Of a stretch of DNA of 64,000 nucleotides, positions 36,320-44,198 are shown piece after piece. A program made the translations under genes and the position numbers. The notes under the pieces were generated by a model. That model was not told the DNA's origin. It saw only the letters and a list, made by a program, of their open reading frames with translations, and did not search any database. The number at the start of each line of letters is the position of its first letter. Within the stretch, counting starts at the first letter, position 1. The stretch comes from Flavobacterium celericrescens. Lineage in GTDB: Bacteria > Bacteroidota > Bacteroidia > Flavobacteriales > Flavobacteriaceae. Location of the stretch: positions 372,001 to 436,000 of the forward strand of contig NZ_JAAJBV010000002.1 in the NCBI RefSeq assembly GCF_011392075.1, given 5' to 3'.

Positions 36320-36667
36320 CTATATTTTAAATTTATTCCCTAACTTCTTCCCTATCAAATAAGCCATTCCAATTCCTAAAATCAAAATCCAAAGATTCAT
36401 AAAAATATAAAACGTGTAAGCAATTGGATTTTCGGTAGAATTGAAGCAATAACTATCAATTAGAAAACAAAATTGCGTGGTTTCTTTTGAAAACTGTGAC
36501 AACGCAAAACTCATCAAAAAAGTAATTCCAATCGCCGAGAAAATATAAACTACGGTTTTATTCATCGGTTTTTTGCCGGTTGGAGCAAATACATTGCGTT
36601 CTGCTTCAGTACGTTTGTTGTTCTGAAGTGACCAAATTACTTTTTTAGCTTCGTCGTCTACATTCAT
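36320..36667 (-). CDS. Small membrane protein of unknown function
   Basis: 115 residues with two membrane helices (about 40-55 and 85-105) and a short acidic N-terminus (MNVDDEAKKVIWSLQNNKR). No known family is recognised. Start ATG 36667 fits a hexad repeat leader (36674-36704) ending 6 nt upstream; a longer frame to 36679 would read into that leader. It lies 44 nt downstream of hisS in the same direction. Confidence 0.55.
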   Translation of the reverse strand: MNVDDEAKKVIWSLQNNKRTEAERNVFAPTGKKPMNKTVVYIFSAIGITFLMSFALSQFSKETTQFCFLIDSYCFNSTENPIAYTFYIFMNLWILILGIGMAYLIGKKLGNKFKI

Positions 36668-36673
36668 ATCAAA

Positions 36674-36704
36674 AATCAATTACAAGTTCAAGGACAAAGT
36701 TCAA
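36674..36704 (-). repeat. Hexad array in the leader of the small membrane protein gene
   Basis: Read on the minus strand: TTGAAC, TTTGTCC, TTGAAC, TTGTAA, TTGATT, ending 6 nt before the ATG (units 6,7,6,6,6). The same hexads recur at 50074-50103 at the same distance from a start codon. Confidence 0.75.
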
Positions 36705-36711
36705 CTATTAT

Positions 36712-38430
36712 TTATTGTAATAAAGTAACTAATGTTGCAAAGTCCACTTTTTGTTGTTCGCCAGTAGCTAAATTTTTCAAGCCAAATTCTTCACGCTCCA
36801 TTTCCGATTCTCCTACAATTACTGCAAATGGAATTCCTCTTCTATCAGCATGTTTGAATTGTTTGTCGATTTTTGATTTATCTGGATATAATTCTACTTT
36901 GATTCCTTTTTGACGTAATTTTCCGATGGCTTTCATCGCGTACAACGCTTCTTTATCACCAAAGTTTAAGAACAATGCTTTTGATGTGGCTAAAACAGCT
37001 TCTGGAAACAAACCTACTTCTTCCATTACCAAAGCAATTCGGTCTAAACCAAATGAAATTCCTACACCCGACATGTTTTTCAATCCAAAAATACCCGTCA
37101 AATCATCATAACGTCCACCGCCACCAATCGAACCCATAGCAACACCTTTTGGTGCAGCGACTTCAAAAATAGCGCCTGTGTAATAATTTAAACCACGAGC
37201 TAACGTCACGTCTAAATCCAAGAAAGCAGTTTGCAAACCTAAAGTCGTAACGTTATCACAAATGAATTGCAACTCGTTTACGCCTTTCATTCCTTCTTCT
37301 GAATTCGCTAATAAATTCGCTAATTTTTCTATTTTTTCGTTGATAGTACCAGTGAAATTGAACAATGGTTGTACTTTTTCAATCGCCGTTTCCGAAATGC
37401 CTTTTTCTAACATTTCTTTTTTCACGCCGTCCTCACCTATTTTGTCTAATTTATCTAAAGCTACCGTAAAATCAATCAATTTATCCGAAGCGCCAATTAC
37501 CTCAGCAATTCCTGATAATATTTTACGATTGTTAATTTTAATCGTAACGCCACCTAAACCTAACTGACTAAAAACTGAGTCATACAATTGCACCAACTCC
37601 ACTTCTTGCCAAAGCGAATTCGAACCCACCACATCCGCATCACATTGATAAAACTCTCTGAAACGTCCTTTTTGAGGTCGATCCGCACGCCAAACGGGTT
37701 GAATTTGGTAACGCTTAAACGGAAACTCAATTTCGTTCTGGTGTTGCACCACATAACGCGCAAAAGGAACGGTTAAATCGTAACGAAGTGCTTTTTCAGA
37801 AATTTGTTTTGTTAAATCTTTACTATCAACATTTTTCAACCATTTACCTAAAGTATTCTCAACCAAATTATCTATGAGACTTTGTAATTTTTTATTATTA
37901 TCAAAATCATATTCACCAACTACATTACTTTTTTCCTCAAATAACTGATTTAATAAATTTGAATTTTTTAAAAAATCAATCTGGTCTTCTAATAATTTTT
38001 TTAAAGAATCATTATAAAAATCTTGAATTTTATATTCTTCATTCTTAGTTTTATTAACTTCTTCAACTATAAAGTCAATAAAATCTTTAGATGTTAGAAT
38101 TTCTTTAAATCTTTCAACACTATTTAAATCAGAATCTTTATAAATTTCCTTAATTACTCGAGAAAAAACGACCTTAAAATAAACAGCTAAAGCTCTATTA
38201 AAAGTAGAAAAATAATCACCCGAATTCAAAATCTTAAAAATCAGTCGATCGCCTTCTTCCCCATATTTTCCCATTAAGGTTTCTGAATTTTCAAACGAAG
38301 GCGTTTCAATAGGTTGAAAGCCAAATTTCTCAAAATTGGTTTTTATCGTACTGAAAATATAATTGCGTTTCGCCACTTCTGCTGGTGAAAAATCTCGAGT
38401 TCCTTTTGGTATGCTTGGTTTTTGTGCCAT
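36712..38430 (-). CDS. hisS: Histidyl-tRNA synthetase with a large insertion
   Basis: The enzyme charges tRNA-His. At 572 residues it is about 120 longer than typical bacterial HisRS. Class II motifs are present: KGTRDFSP start, [40 protein letters not shown] (211-228), [19 protein letters not shown] (motif 2), [14 protein letters not shown] (HisA motif) and GIGFG-like [11 protein letters not shown] (motif 3). Between Gly71-Asp-Tyr and Ser211 about 135 residues occupy a loop that is usually about 20 long. The insert (codons about 74-207) is AT- and Lys/Asn/Asp-rich, unlike its surroundings. Function should be retained as both flanks are intact. Confidence 0.93.
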   Translation of the reverse strand: MAQKPSIPKGTRDFSPAEVAKRNYIFSTIKTNFEKFGFQPIETPSFENSETLMGKYGEEGDRLIFKILNSGDYFSTFNRALAVYFKVVFSRVIKEIYKDSDLNSVERFKEILTSKDFIDFIVEEVNKTKNEEYKIQDFYNDSLKKLLEDQIDFLKNSNLLNQLFEEKSNVVGEYDFDNNKKLQSLIDNLVENTLGKWLKNVDSKDLTKQISEKALRYDLTVPFARYVVQHQNEIEFPFKRYQIQPVWRADRPQKGRFREFYQCDADVVGSNSLWQEVELVQLYDSVFSQLGLGGVTIKINNRKILSGIAEVIGASDKLIDFTVALDKLDKIGEDGVKKEMLEKGISETAIEKVQPLFNFTGTINEKIEKLANLLANSEEGMKGVNELQFICDNVTTLGLQTAFLDLDVTLARGLNYYTGAIFEVAAPKGVAMGSIGGGGRYDDLTGIFGLKNMSGVGISFGLDRIALVMEEVGLFPEAVLATSKALFLNFGDKEALYAMKAIGKLRQKGIKVELYPDKSKIDKQFKHADRRGIPFAVIVGESEMEREEFGLKNLATGEQQKVDFATLVTLLQ

Positions 38431-38436
38431 TTTTCT

Positions 38437-38463
38437 AATGTGTCAATTTGAAAATGTGTCAAT
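38437..38463 (-). repeat. 16-bp direct repeat upstream of hisS
   Basis: Two copies of AATGTGTCAAT at 38437-38447 and 38453-38463, 16 nt apart, begin 6 nt upstream of the hisS ATG. Confidence 0.5.
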
Positions 38464-38521
38464 AAGACAATTCTGTTTTTTTGCAATGCAAATATCGGAT
38501 ATATTACTGACTTCAAAAAAT

Positions 38522-38596
38522 TATAAGACTAATTACTAGTTACTTTTTACTAATTACTTTTTTAATGTAACAAAATAAATAATTTGTAGTCTTATA
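38522..38596. repeat. Heptad array within an inverted repeat before the ABC permease
   Basis: Four heptads, TAATTAC, TAGTTAC, TTTTTAC, TAATTAC (38530-38557), lie inside a 10-bp inverted repeat TATAAGACTA (38522-38531)/TAGTCTTATA (38587-38596) just 3 nt before the permease ATG. Confidence 0.7.
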
Positions 38597-38599
38597 GTC

Positions 38600-39841
38600 A
38601 TGGTAGGATTATTTAAGGAAAATACGAAAATTGCGCTTGATTCTATTAAAAGTCAGGCTTTGCGAACTTCATTAACAGTTTTAATTATTGCAATTGGAAT
38701 TTGGGCTTTGGTGGGTGTATTAACATTGGTTACCGCTTTAGAAAATTCATTGTTGAATAATTTTGCATCAATGGGATCGAATACTTTTTCTATAAGCCAA
38801 TACGATTTTTCTTCAGAAATCAATCAAAATGACGCAGAACAACGTGTAAATCCTATCATTAGCTATCCACAAGCAAAAGCATTTCAAGACAAATATAATT
38901 TTCCGTTTACTTCTACCTCATTGTCTTTTACGGCGGGTTCAGCCATTGAAGTAAAATACCAAGACAAAAAAACCGATCCAGAAATTTCTGTAGTAGGTAT
39001 TGACGAAAATTTTTGCCCAAATAAAGGTTTGGAAGTAGTAAAAGGAAGAAACATGAATTCTTTTGATGTTGCAAACAACAACTACGTTTGTATTTTAGGT
39101 TCTGATTTTGAAAAAGGCCTGTTTGCCAATTTGAATCCGATTGATAAAATCATTTCGATTCGTGGTGCAAAGTTTAGAGTAATTGGTGTTTTAAAAGAAA
39201 AAGGTTCCACATTTGGCAATAGTCAAGATTTACGAGTTTTGATTCCTACCCAAGTGGCGCGTTCGCTTTTTTCGGCACCAAACATCAATTATGATTTAGA
39301 TGTGATGGTAAACAACGAAGCCTTATTAAATGAAGCAGTTGACGACGCAATCATCACCATGCGAAGAGTTCGAAAACTGAGTCCAGTAGAAAAAGACAAT
39401 TTTGGAATAGAACGTAGCGATGATTTAAGACGCACTTTACTTGAAGAAGTAGAGTTTTTGAGTATTATTGCTTGGGTTATCGGATTGCTAACTGTTTTTG
39501 GTTCTACAATTGCGTTAACTAATATTATGCTAGTTTCTGTAACTGAAAGAACACGAGAAATTGGTGTTCGAAAATCTTTAGGAGCAAAAAAATCAACTAT
39601 TGGATGGCAATTTTTAACAGAAACCTTTGTAATTAGCCAACTGGGTGGATTACTCGGATTAATTTTAGGAATTGGTACAGGATATTTAATTGCTTCTTTA
39701 CTTAAATTTGAATTCAGCACACCATGGTTAGCAATTACTGCTACGATAATTACCACAATTTTAGTTACCATTATTTCTGGGTTGGTTCCAGCTTTAAAAG
39801 CCGCTAAATTAGATCCAGTAGAAGCGTTGCGTTACGAGTAA
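38600..39841 (+). CDS. MacB/FtsX-type ABC transporter permease
   Basis: A 413-residue inner membrane protein: one N-terminal helix (about 20-45), a large periplasmic MacB-PCD domain (50-260), and three C-terminal helices with LTNIMLVSVTERTREIGVRK, the cytoplasmic coupling motif, and GLVPALKAAKLDPVEALRYE. Such permeases move lipoproteins, peptides or antibiotics with a separate ATPase; no ATPase gene is adjacent. The start codon follows the heptad hairpin element. Confidence 0.88.
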   Translation: MVGLFKENTKIALDSIKSQALRTSLTVLIIAIGIWALVGVLTLVTALENSLLNNFASMGSNTFSISQYDFSSEINQNDAEQRVNPIISYPQAKAFQDKYNFPFTSTSLSFTAGSAIEVKYQDKKTDPEISVVGIDENFCPNKGLEVVKGRNMNSFDVANNNYVCILGSDFEKGLFANLNPIDKIISIRGAKFRVIGVLKEKGSTFGNSQDLRVLIPTQVARSLFSAPNINYDLDVMVNNEALLNEAVDDAIITMRRVRKLSPVEKDNFGIERSDDLRRTLLEEVEFLSIIAWVIGLLTVFGSTIALTNIMLVSVTERTREIGVRKSLGAKKSTIGWQFLTETFVISQLGGLLGLILGIGTGYLIASLLKFEFSTPWLAITATIITTILVTIISGLVPALKAAKLDPVEALRYE

Positions 39842-39846
39842 TTTAA

Positions 39847-39874
39847 ACGCAAAGACGCAAAGTTTTACGCAAAG
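39847..39874. repeat. Octad array between the ABC permease and prmC
   Basis: Three copies of ACGCAAAG (39847-39854, 39855-39862, 39867-39874), followed by the degenerate ttcgctaaggagtttgtg. It lies between convergent genes, so it is not a leader. Confidence 0.65.
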
Positions 39875-39906
39875 TTCGCTAAGGAGTTTGTGTAATTTGT
39901 GTTAGG

Positions 39907-40764
39907 TTAAATCGAACATCTAATCATTCTATCATTACCATACATATCTTTTTTCAATTCGATATTTTTGAAACCTAAATTTTGTAATAATTCAACCGTT
40001 TCTTTTCCTAAATATTGATTGATTTCGAAGAACAATAATCCGTTTGGAGACAAGTTTTTTAAAGCTAATTGTGCAATTTTTCTATAAAAAAGTAAAGCAT
40101 CTGTATCTTCTACAAACAATGCTAAATGCGGTTCGTAGTCCAAGACATTTTTCTTGATTTCTTCTTTTTCCAAATTACGAACATAAGGGGGATTTGAAAC
40201 GATAATATCAAAATGTTGATTTAAATCTTCAACTTCTAAAATATTGGCTTGAATGAAATTGATTTCTACTTTATTTGATTCGGCATTTCTTTTGGCAACT
40301 TCTAATACTTTTTCGGAAACATCAATAGCTGAAACATTGGCTTGTGGTAAATTAGCTTTTAATGAAATGGGAATACAACCTGTTCCTGTTCCAATGTCGA
40401 GAATGTTTAGGTTGGAAGCTGGAAGTTGGAAGCTGGAAGTTTCTTTAAGAATGAATTCGACAAGTTCTTCTGTTTCTGGTCTTGGAATTAAGGTATTTAC
40501 ATTGACTTCAAATTTTAAACCATAAAACCAAGCTTCACCCGTGATGTATTGAATGGGTTTTTCTTGTTGTAAATCCACTAAAATAGCATTCCATTTTTGA
40601 ACTTCTTCGTCCGAAAGTTCAAAATTGGAATTCAAAGCTACATCTACTCGTTTTAAATTATGCAAATATTCAGTTAAGATGAAAAAGAAACTTTCGATTT
40701 CTTGTTCATCTTGGATATTTTTTAACGAATCGAAAAAATGGGTTTTGTATTGTTTTAGTAGCAT
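39907..40764 (-). CDS. prmC: Peptide chain release factor N5-glutamine methyltransferase
   Basis: The 285-residue SAM enzyme methylates the GGQ glutamine of release factors. It has an N-terminal helical domain, PIQYITGEAWFYGLKF, VNVNTLIPRPETEELVEF, NILDIGTGTGCIPISL (SAM site) and the catalytic NPPY in IIVSNPPYVRN. The linker before the SAM site (SSFQLPASNL) is encoded by four perfect 7-base repeats (40413-40440). ATG 40764 is preferred; a longer frame would overlap the GNAT gene. Confidence 0.93.
   Translation of the reverse strand: MLLKQYKTHFFDSLKNIQDEQEIESFFFILTEYLHNLKRVDVALNSNFELSDEEVQKWNAILVDLQQEKPIQYITGEAWFYGLKFEVNVNTLIPRPETEELVEFILKETSSFQLPASNLNILDIGTGTGCIPISLKANLPQANVSAIDVSEKVLEVAKRNAESNKVEINFIQANILEVEDLNQHFDIIVSNPPYVRNLEKEEIKKNVLDYEPHLALFVEDTDALLFYRKIAQLALKNLSPNGLLFFEINQYLGKETVELLQNLGFKNIELKKDMYGNDRMIRCSI
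40413..40440 (-). repeat. Heptad array inside prmC
   Basis: Four perfect 7-base units in alternation (plus strand TGGAAGC, TGGAAGT, TGGAAGC, TGGAAGT). They encode part of the domain linker. A change of one unit would break the prmC frame. Confidence 0.8.
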
Positions 40765-40769
40765 AATTT

Positions 40770-41249
40770 TTAAACTAATTTCTTCGTCATCCAAACTTCA
40801 CAACTACTGTGTCCTGTATTTCCCATTGGAGCACAAATATTTTCAAATCCTATTCTTTTGTAAAGTTTTTGAGCTGCTGTCATGAACGATAAAGTTTCTA
40901 AATAACAGATTTCATATCCTTGTATTTTTGCAAATTCTAGACATTTTTCGATGATTTTTTCGGCAAAACCTGTTCCTCTAATTTCAGGTGCAAAATACAT
41001 TTTTTGTAATTCACATACAGAAACATTTCCATTTTCTAAAGATGCCACACCGCAACCTCCAACAACTTTCCCTTCATTTTCCACGACATAATATATAGAA
41101 CGTGGTGCTTGATATACTTCGTATAACGTATCCAAAATAGGGTCAGCATAAGCTGTTCCTACTTTTGGTGCGTCTAATTCATGGAAAATAGCACGAATTA
41201 CCTTAGCAATTGCTTCATTATCTTTTTGTTGGATTTCTCTAATTAGCAT
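40770..41249 (-). CDS. GNAT family N-acetyltransferase
   Basis: 159 residues with the GNAT fold: VENEGKVVGGCGV (strand 3-4), LQKMYFAPEIRGTGFAEKIIEKCLEFA (acetyl-CoA pocket, R/QxxGxG/A type), and LETLSFMTAAQKLYKRIGF. The acceptor is unknown. It is 5 nt upstream of prmC in the same direction and probably cotranscribed. Confidence 0.85.
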   Translation of the reverse strand: MLIREIQQKDNEAIAKVIRAIFHELDAPKVGTAYADPILDTLYEVYQAPRSIYYVVENEGKVVGGCGVASLENGNVSVCELQKMYFAPEIRGTGFAEKIIEKCLEFAKIQGYEICYLETLSFMTAAQKLYKRIGFENICAPMGNTGHSSCEVWMTKKLV

Positions 41250-41318
41250 AGCATTTTTATTGTTGGGTAAAAGTACATAAATTGATAGAATCGATTATTA
41301 ACTCTATCTTAAAAATAC

Positions 41319-41326
41319 TACTTTTG
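41319..41326 (+). promoter_or_regulatory. -7 box 4 nt before the ribD ATG (predicted leaderless)
   Basis: TACTTTTG, then tatt and the ATG at 41331. No -33 TTG at a normal distance was seen. Confidence 0.5.
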
Positions 41327-41330
41327 TATT

Positions 41331-42374
41331 ATGACGACGCACGAATTTTACATGAAACGCTGTATTGAACTCGCTAAAAATGGTTTAGGAACTACTTATC
41401 CTAATCCGTTAGTAGGAAGTGTGATTGTGCACGAAGGTAAGATTATTGGCGAAGGTTGGCATAAAAAAGCAGGCGAACCACATGCGGAAGTCAATGCGGT
41501 AAACTCTGTAAAAGACAAATCATTATTGAAAGGAGCTACGATTTATGTGAGTTTAGAACCGTGTAGTCATTTCGGAAAAACACCTCCTTGTTGTGATTTG
41601 ATTATCGCAAATGAAATTCCGAATGTTGTGATTGGAACCGTTGATCCCTTTGCAAAAGTGGCTGGAAATGGCATCAAAAAATTAGTCGAAAGCGGTAGAA
41701 ACGTAACCGTTGGCATTTTAGAAGACGCATGCAACGAACTCAACAAACGTTTTTTTACTTTTCATCAAAAACAAAGACCTTATATTATTTTGAAATGGGC
41801 TGAAACCGCTGATGGCTTTATTGCTCCGATTTCGAGAGAAGAAAAAAGTCCGGTTTGGATTACAAATCAATACTCAAGACAATTGGTTCACAAATGGCGC
41901 ACGGAAGAACAAGCGATTTTAGTGGGAACAAATACGGTTTTAGACGATAATCCGAAATTAGATGCTCGTGATTTTTCAGGAAATAATCCAATTCGAATTG
42001 TATTAGATAAATCCGGAAAAGTTTCAAAAAATTACAATGTAAAAGATAATTCACAAAAAACAATTTTCATTACAGCAACTGAAAATTTTTCAACAACTGA
42101 AAATTGTATCTATGAAAATGTTATCTTTGGTAAAAGCCTTGTTCATTCTATTGTATCAATATTGTACAAACATGAAATTCAATCGATTATAATTGAAGGT
42201 GGTTTAAAAACCTTACAAAGTTTTATAGACGCAGGAATTTGGGACGAAGCAAGGATTTTTAACGGACAAATAAAATTTCAAAACGGAACAAATGCCCCAA
42301 AGTTAACTGGATTTCCAGTAAACCGTTTTGACATAATGGATGACCAACTTAAAATTATCAGAAATTATGATTGA
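41331..42374 (+). CDS. ribD: Bifunctional diaminohydroxyphosphoribosylaminopyrimidine deaminase/reductase
   Basis: A 347-residue riboflavin enzyme. The N-terminal deaminase has the Zn site HAEVNAV and PCSHFGKTPPCCDLI; the C-terminal reductase has KWAETADGFIAP, WRTEEQAILVGTNTVLDDNPKLDAR and IIIEGGLKTLQSFI. It makes the ribitylaminopyrimidine precursor of lumazine. The HAD gene begins inside its last codons. Other rib genes are not in the window. Confidence 0.95.
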   Translation: MTTHEFYMKRCIELAKNGLGTTYPNPLVGSVIVHEGKIIGEGWHKKAGEPHAEVNAVNSVKDKSLLKGATIYVSLEPCSHFGKTPPCCDLIIANEIPNVVIGTVDPFAKVAGNGIKKLVESGRNVTVGILEDACNELNKRFFTFHQKQRPYIILKWAETADGFIAPISREEKSPVWITNQYSRQLVHKWRTEEQAILVGTNTVLDDNPKLDARDFSGNNPIRIVLDKSGKVSKNYNVKDNSQKTIFITATENFSTTENCIYENVIFGKSLVHSIVSILYKHEIQSIIIEGGLKTLQSFIDAGIWDEARIFNGQIKFQNGTNAPKLTGFPVNRFDIMDDQLKIIRNYD

Positions 42375-42972
42375 AGCAATTATTTTTGACTTTGGAGATG
42401 TCTTTATCAATTTAGACAAGCAAGCGATAGATACCGAATTTAGAAAATTAGGCTTAACCGCTTGGCACGAAGATTTAGACGCTTTAAACAAAAAGTATGA
42501 ACTCGGAAAAATTGACGAATTAGAATTTATGTCTGGGTTTCAAAAACACTTACCTGATGCAGATTTAATAAGCATTAGAAGTGCTTGGAATTCAATTCTA
42601 GGTGATTTTCCATTGTATCGATTAGAATTTTTACAAATGATTTCATCAAAGTATCGCTTGTTTCTTTTAAGCAATACCGACCATACTCATATTGAAAAAT
42701 TTGAGCACAAAGAAGGACAAACTTTTGCCCGCGACTTTTATAGTTGTTTTGAAAAAGTATATTTTTCGTATGAAATTAAACTTAGAAAACCAGAAGAAGA
42801 TGCTTTTAAATATGTGATAAACAATCATAATTTGAATCCTAAGAAAACATTATTTATTGATGACAAAAAAGAAAACACAGAAGTTGCTGAAAAACTAGGA
42901 CTTCAAGTTTGGAATCTAGAAGTAGGAAAAGAAGATGTAGTAGATTTATTTTCTAAAAAATTTAGCTTTTAA
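42367..42972 (+). CDS. HAD-superfamily hydrolase
   Basis: 201 residues with HAD motif I FDFGDVFINLD, motif II LLSNTD, motif III K (LRKPEEDAF) and motif IV FIDDKKENTEVAEKLG. The helical cap is short, as in YihX-like sugar phosphatases. It probably removes phosphate from a small metabolite; one possibility given the neighbour is the riboflavin pathway phosphatase step, but this is inference. ATG overlaps the ribD stop. Confidence 0.85.
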   Translation: MIEAIIFDFGDVFINLDKQAIDTEFRKLGLTAWHEDLDALNKKYELGKIDELEFMSGFQKHLPDADLISIRSAWNSILGDFPLYRLEFLQMISSKYRLFLLSNTDHTHIEKFEHKEGQTFARDFYSCFEKVYFSYEIKLRKPEEDAFKYVINNHNLNPKKTLFIDDKKENTEVAEKLGLQVWNLEVGKEDVVDLFSKKFSF

Positions 42973-42974
42973 TT

Positions 42975-43589
42975 TTGACAACAATAATTAACGATACTTA
43001 TAAAACCATTACAGCTGCTTCCGAAGAAATTTTATTTAAAGAAAAGAACAGCAAATTCTTTGGCTATGCATTTCCAGTAACATCTGAAGAAGAAGTTAAA
43101 GAAATTTTAGACCAATTAAAAAAAGAACATTTTTCAGCAAGACATTGGTGTTATGCTTACCAAATTGGAACAGAAAAAATTCAATATAGAGCGAATGATG
43201 ATGGCGAACCAAATAATAGTGCTGGAATGCCTATTTATGGTCAAATACAATCTTTTGAAGTAACTAATATATTAATTGTAGTTGTTCGCTATTTTGGAGG
43301 CGTAAAATTAGGCGTTGGCGGATTAATTTCAGCTTATAAAACGGCGGCGCAAATGGCTATGGAAAATGCTACTATTATCGAAAAAACAATTGACAAGCAT
43401 TTTATTATATCATTTGGTTATGCACACATGAATAAAGTGATGCGAATTATCAAAGAAAAAAATCTACAAATTGTTTCACAAAAAATGGAAATGGATTGTG
43501 AAATTGAGATTGCAACCCGAAAAAAAAATGCCCAAAATCTATTGGACACTTTTGAAAATTTGTATGAAGTAAAATTGATTGAAAAATAG
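42975..43589 (+). CDS. YigZ/IMPACT family protein
   Basis: 204 residues with the IMPACT signature (ARHWCYAYQIG, RANDDGEPNNSAGMPIYGQI, VVVRYFGGVKLGVGGLISAYK). IMPACT proteins can bind ribosome-associated factors; YigZ function in bacteria is not settled. It begins with a TTG codon; no in-frame ATG is available. It follows the HAD gene by 2 nt, so is likely cotranscribed. Confidence 0.88.
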   Translation: MTTIINDTYKTITAASEEILFKEKNSKFFGYAFPVTSEEEVKEILDQLKKEHFSARHWCYAYQIGTEKIQYRANDDGEPNNSAGMPIYGQIQSFEVTNILIVVVRYFGGVKLGVGGLISAYKTAAQMAMENATIIEKTIDKHFIISFGYAHMNKVMRIIKEKNLQIVSQKMEMDCEIEIATRKKNAQNLLDTFENLYEVKLIEK

Positions 43590-43593
43590 CTTT

Positions 43594-43995
43594 TTACAAC
43601 GCATTTATTTTTTCTGAAACATAGCTTGGTGGCACCATTGGACGCCCAGATTTCATGTCTACAAATACTAACATTGAATAACCGGTTGTTAATAACTCAT
43701 TTGCTTCATTGTATATTTCATAGTCAAATTCTATCTTCACTGAAGTCTGACTTTTGAAAATTGTTTTTACCGTTAATAAATCATCATACCTTGCAGGCTT
43801 TTTGTAATTCATTGATAACGAAACAACAGGAAGCATCACTCCATTTTCTTCCATCCATTTATAAGAAACTCCCATATTTCTTAGCCATTCCACGCGTCCC
43901 ATCTCAAAATACTGTGCATAATTACCATGATAAACCACTCCCATCTGATCGGTTTCTGCATAACGTACACGAACTTGAAATTGATATTCTCTCAT
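43594..43995 (-). CDS. 4HBT/YbgC-type acyl-CoA thioesterase
   Basis: 133 residues with a hotdog fold: the catalytic Asp in VRYAETDQMGVVYHGNYAQYFEMGRVEWLR (Tyr-Ala-Glu-Thr-Asp pattern), VKTIFKSQTSVKIEFDYEIY, and SMLVFVDMKSGRP. Relatives hydrolyse aliphatic acyl-CoAs or 4-hydroxybenzoyl-CoA and may act with the Tol-Pal system. It converges with yigZ and diverges from dnaA. Confidence 0.88.
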   Translation of the reverse strand: MREYQFQVRVRYAETDQMGVVYHGNYAQYFEMGRVEWLRNMGVSYKWMEENGVMLPVVSLSMNYKKPARYDDLLTVKTIFKSQTSVKIEFDYEIYNEANELLTTGYSMLVFVDMKSGRPMVPPSYVSEKINAL

Positions 43996-44114
43996 ATTAA
44001 ACTGATATTAAATTAATCTTAAAAAATTATTAAAATGACTTACAATATTTTTTTTAAAAAATCAATAGCAAAAAAATTTTTTTTAAAGAAAATTGTTCAC
44101 ATATTTGCTATCCC

Positions 44115-44143
44115 AAAGAATAAAAAAAGAACCCCTATTCTTT
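44115..44143. other. Short inverted repeat in the dnaA leader
   Basis: AAAGAATA (44115-44122) pairs with TATTCTTT (44136-44143). It lies about 55 nt before dnaA. It may be a leader hairpin. The region is extremely AT-rich, but no cluster of DnaA boxes was seen, only TTGTTCACA near 44092, one mismatch from TTATNCACA. Confidence 0.35.
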
Positions 44144-44198
44144 TTTGTAAGATAACCTATACAAAACAAAAAAACAACTATTAATAAGAATAGAATTT

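Noticed and set aside
43996..44198. Possible chromosome origin upstream of dnaA
   Set aside because: It is AT-rich, but only one near-match to a DnaA box was seen and no boxes are clustered.
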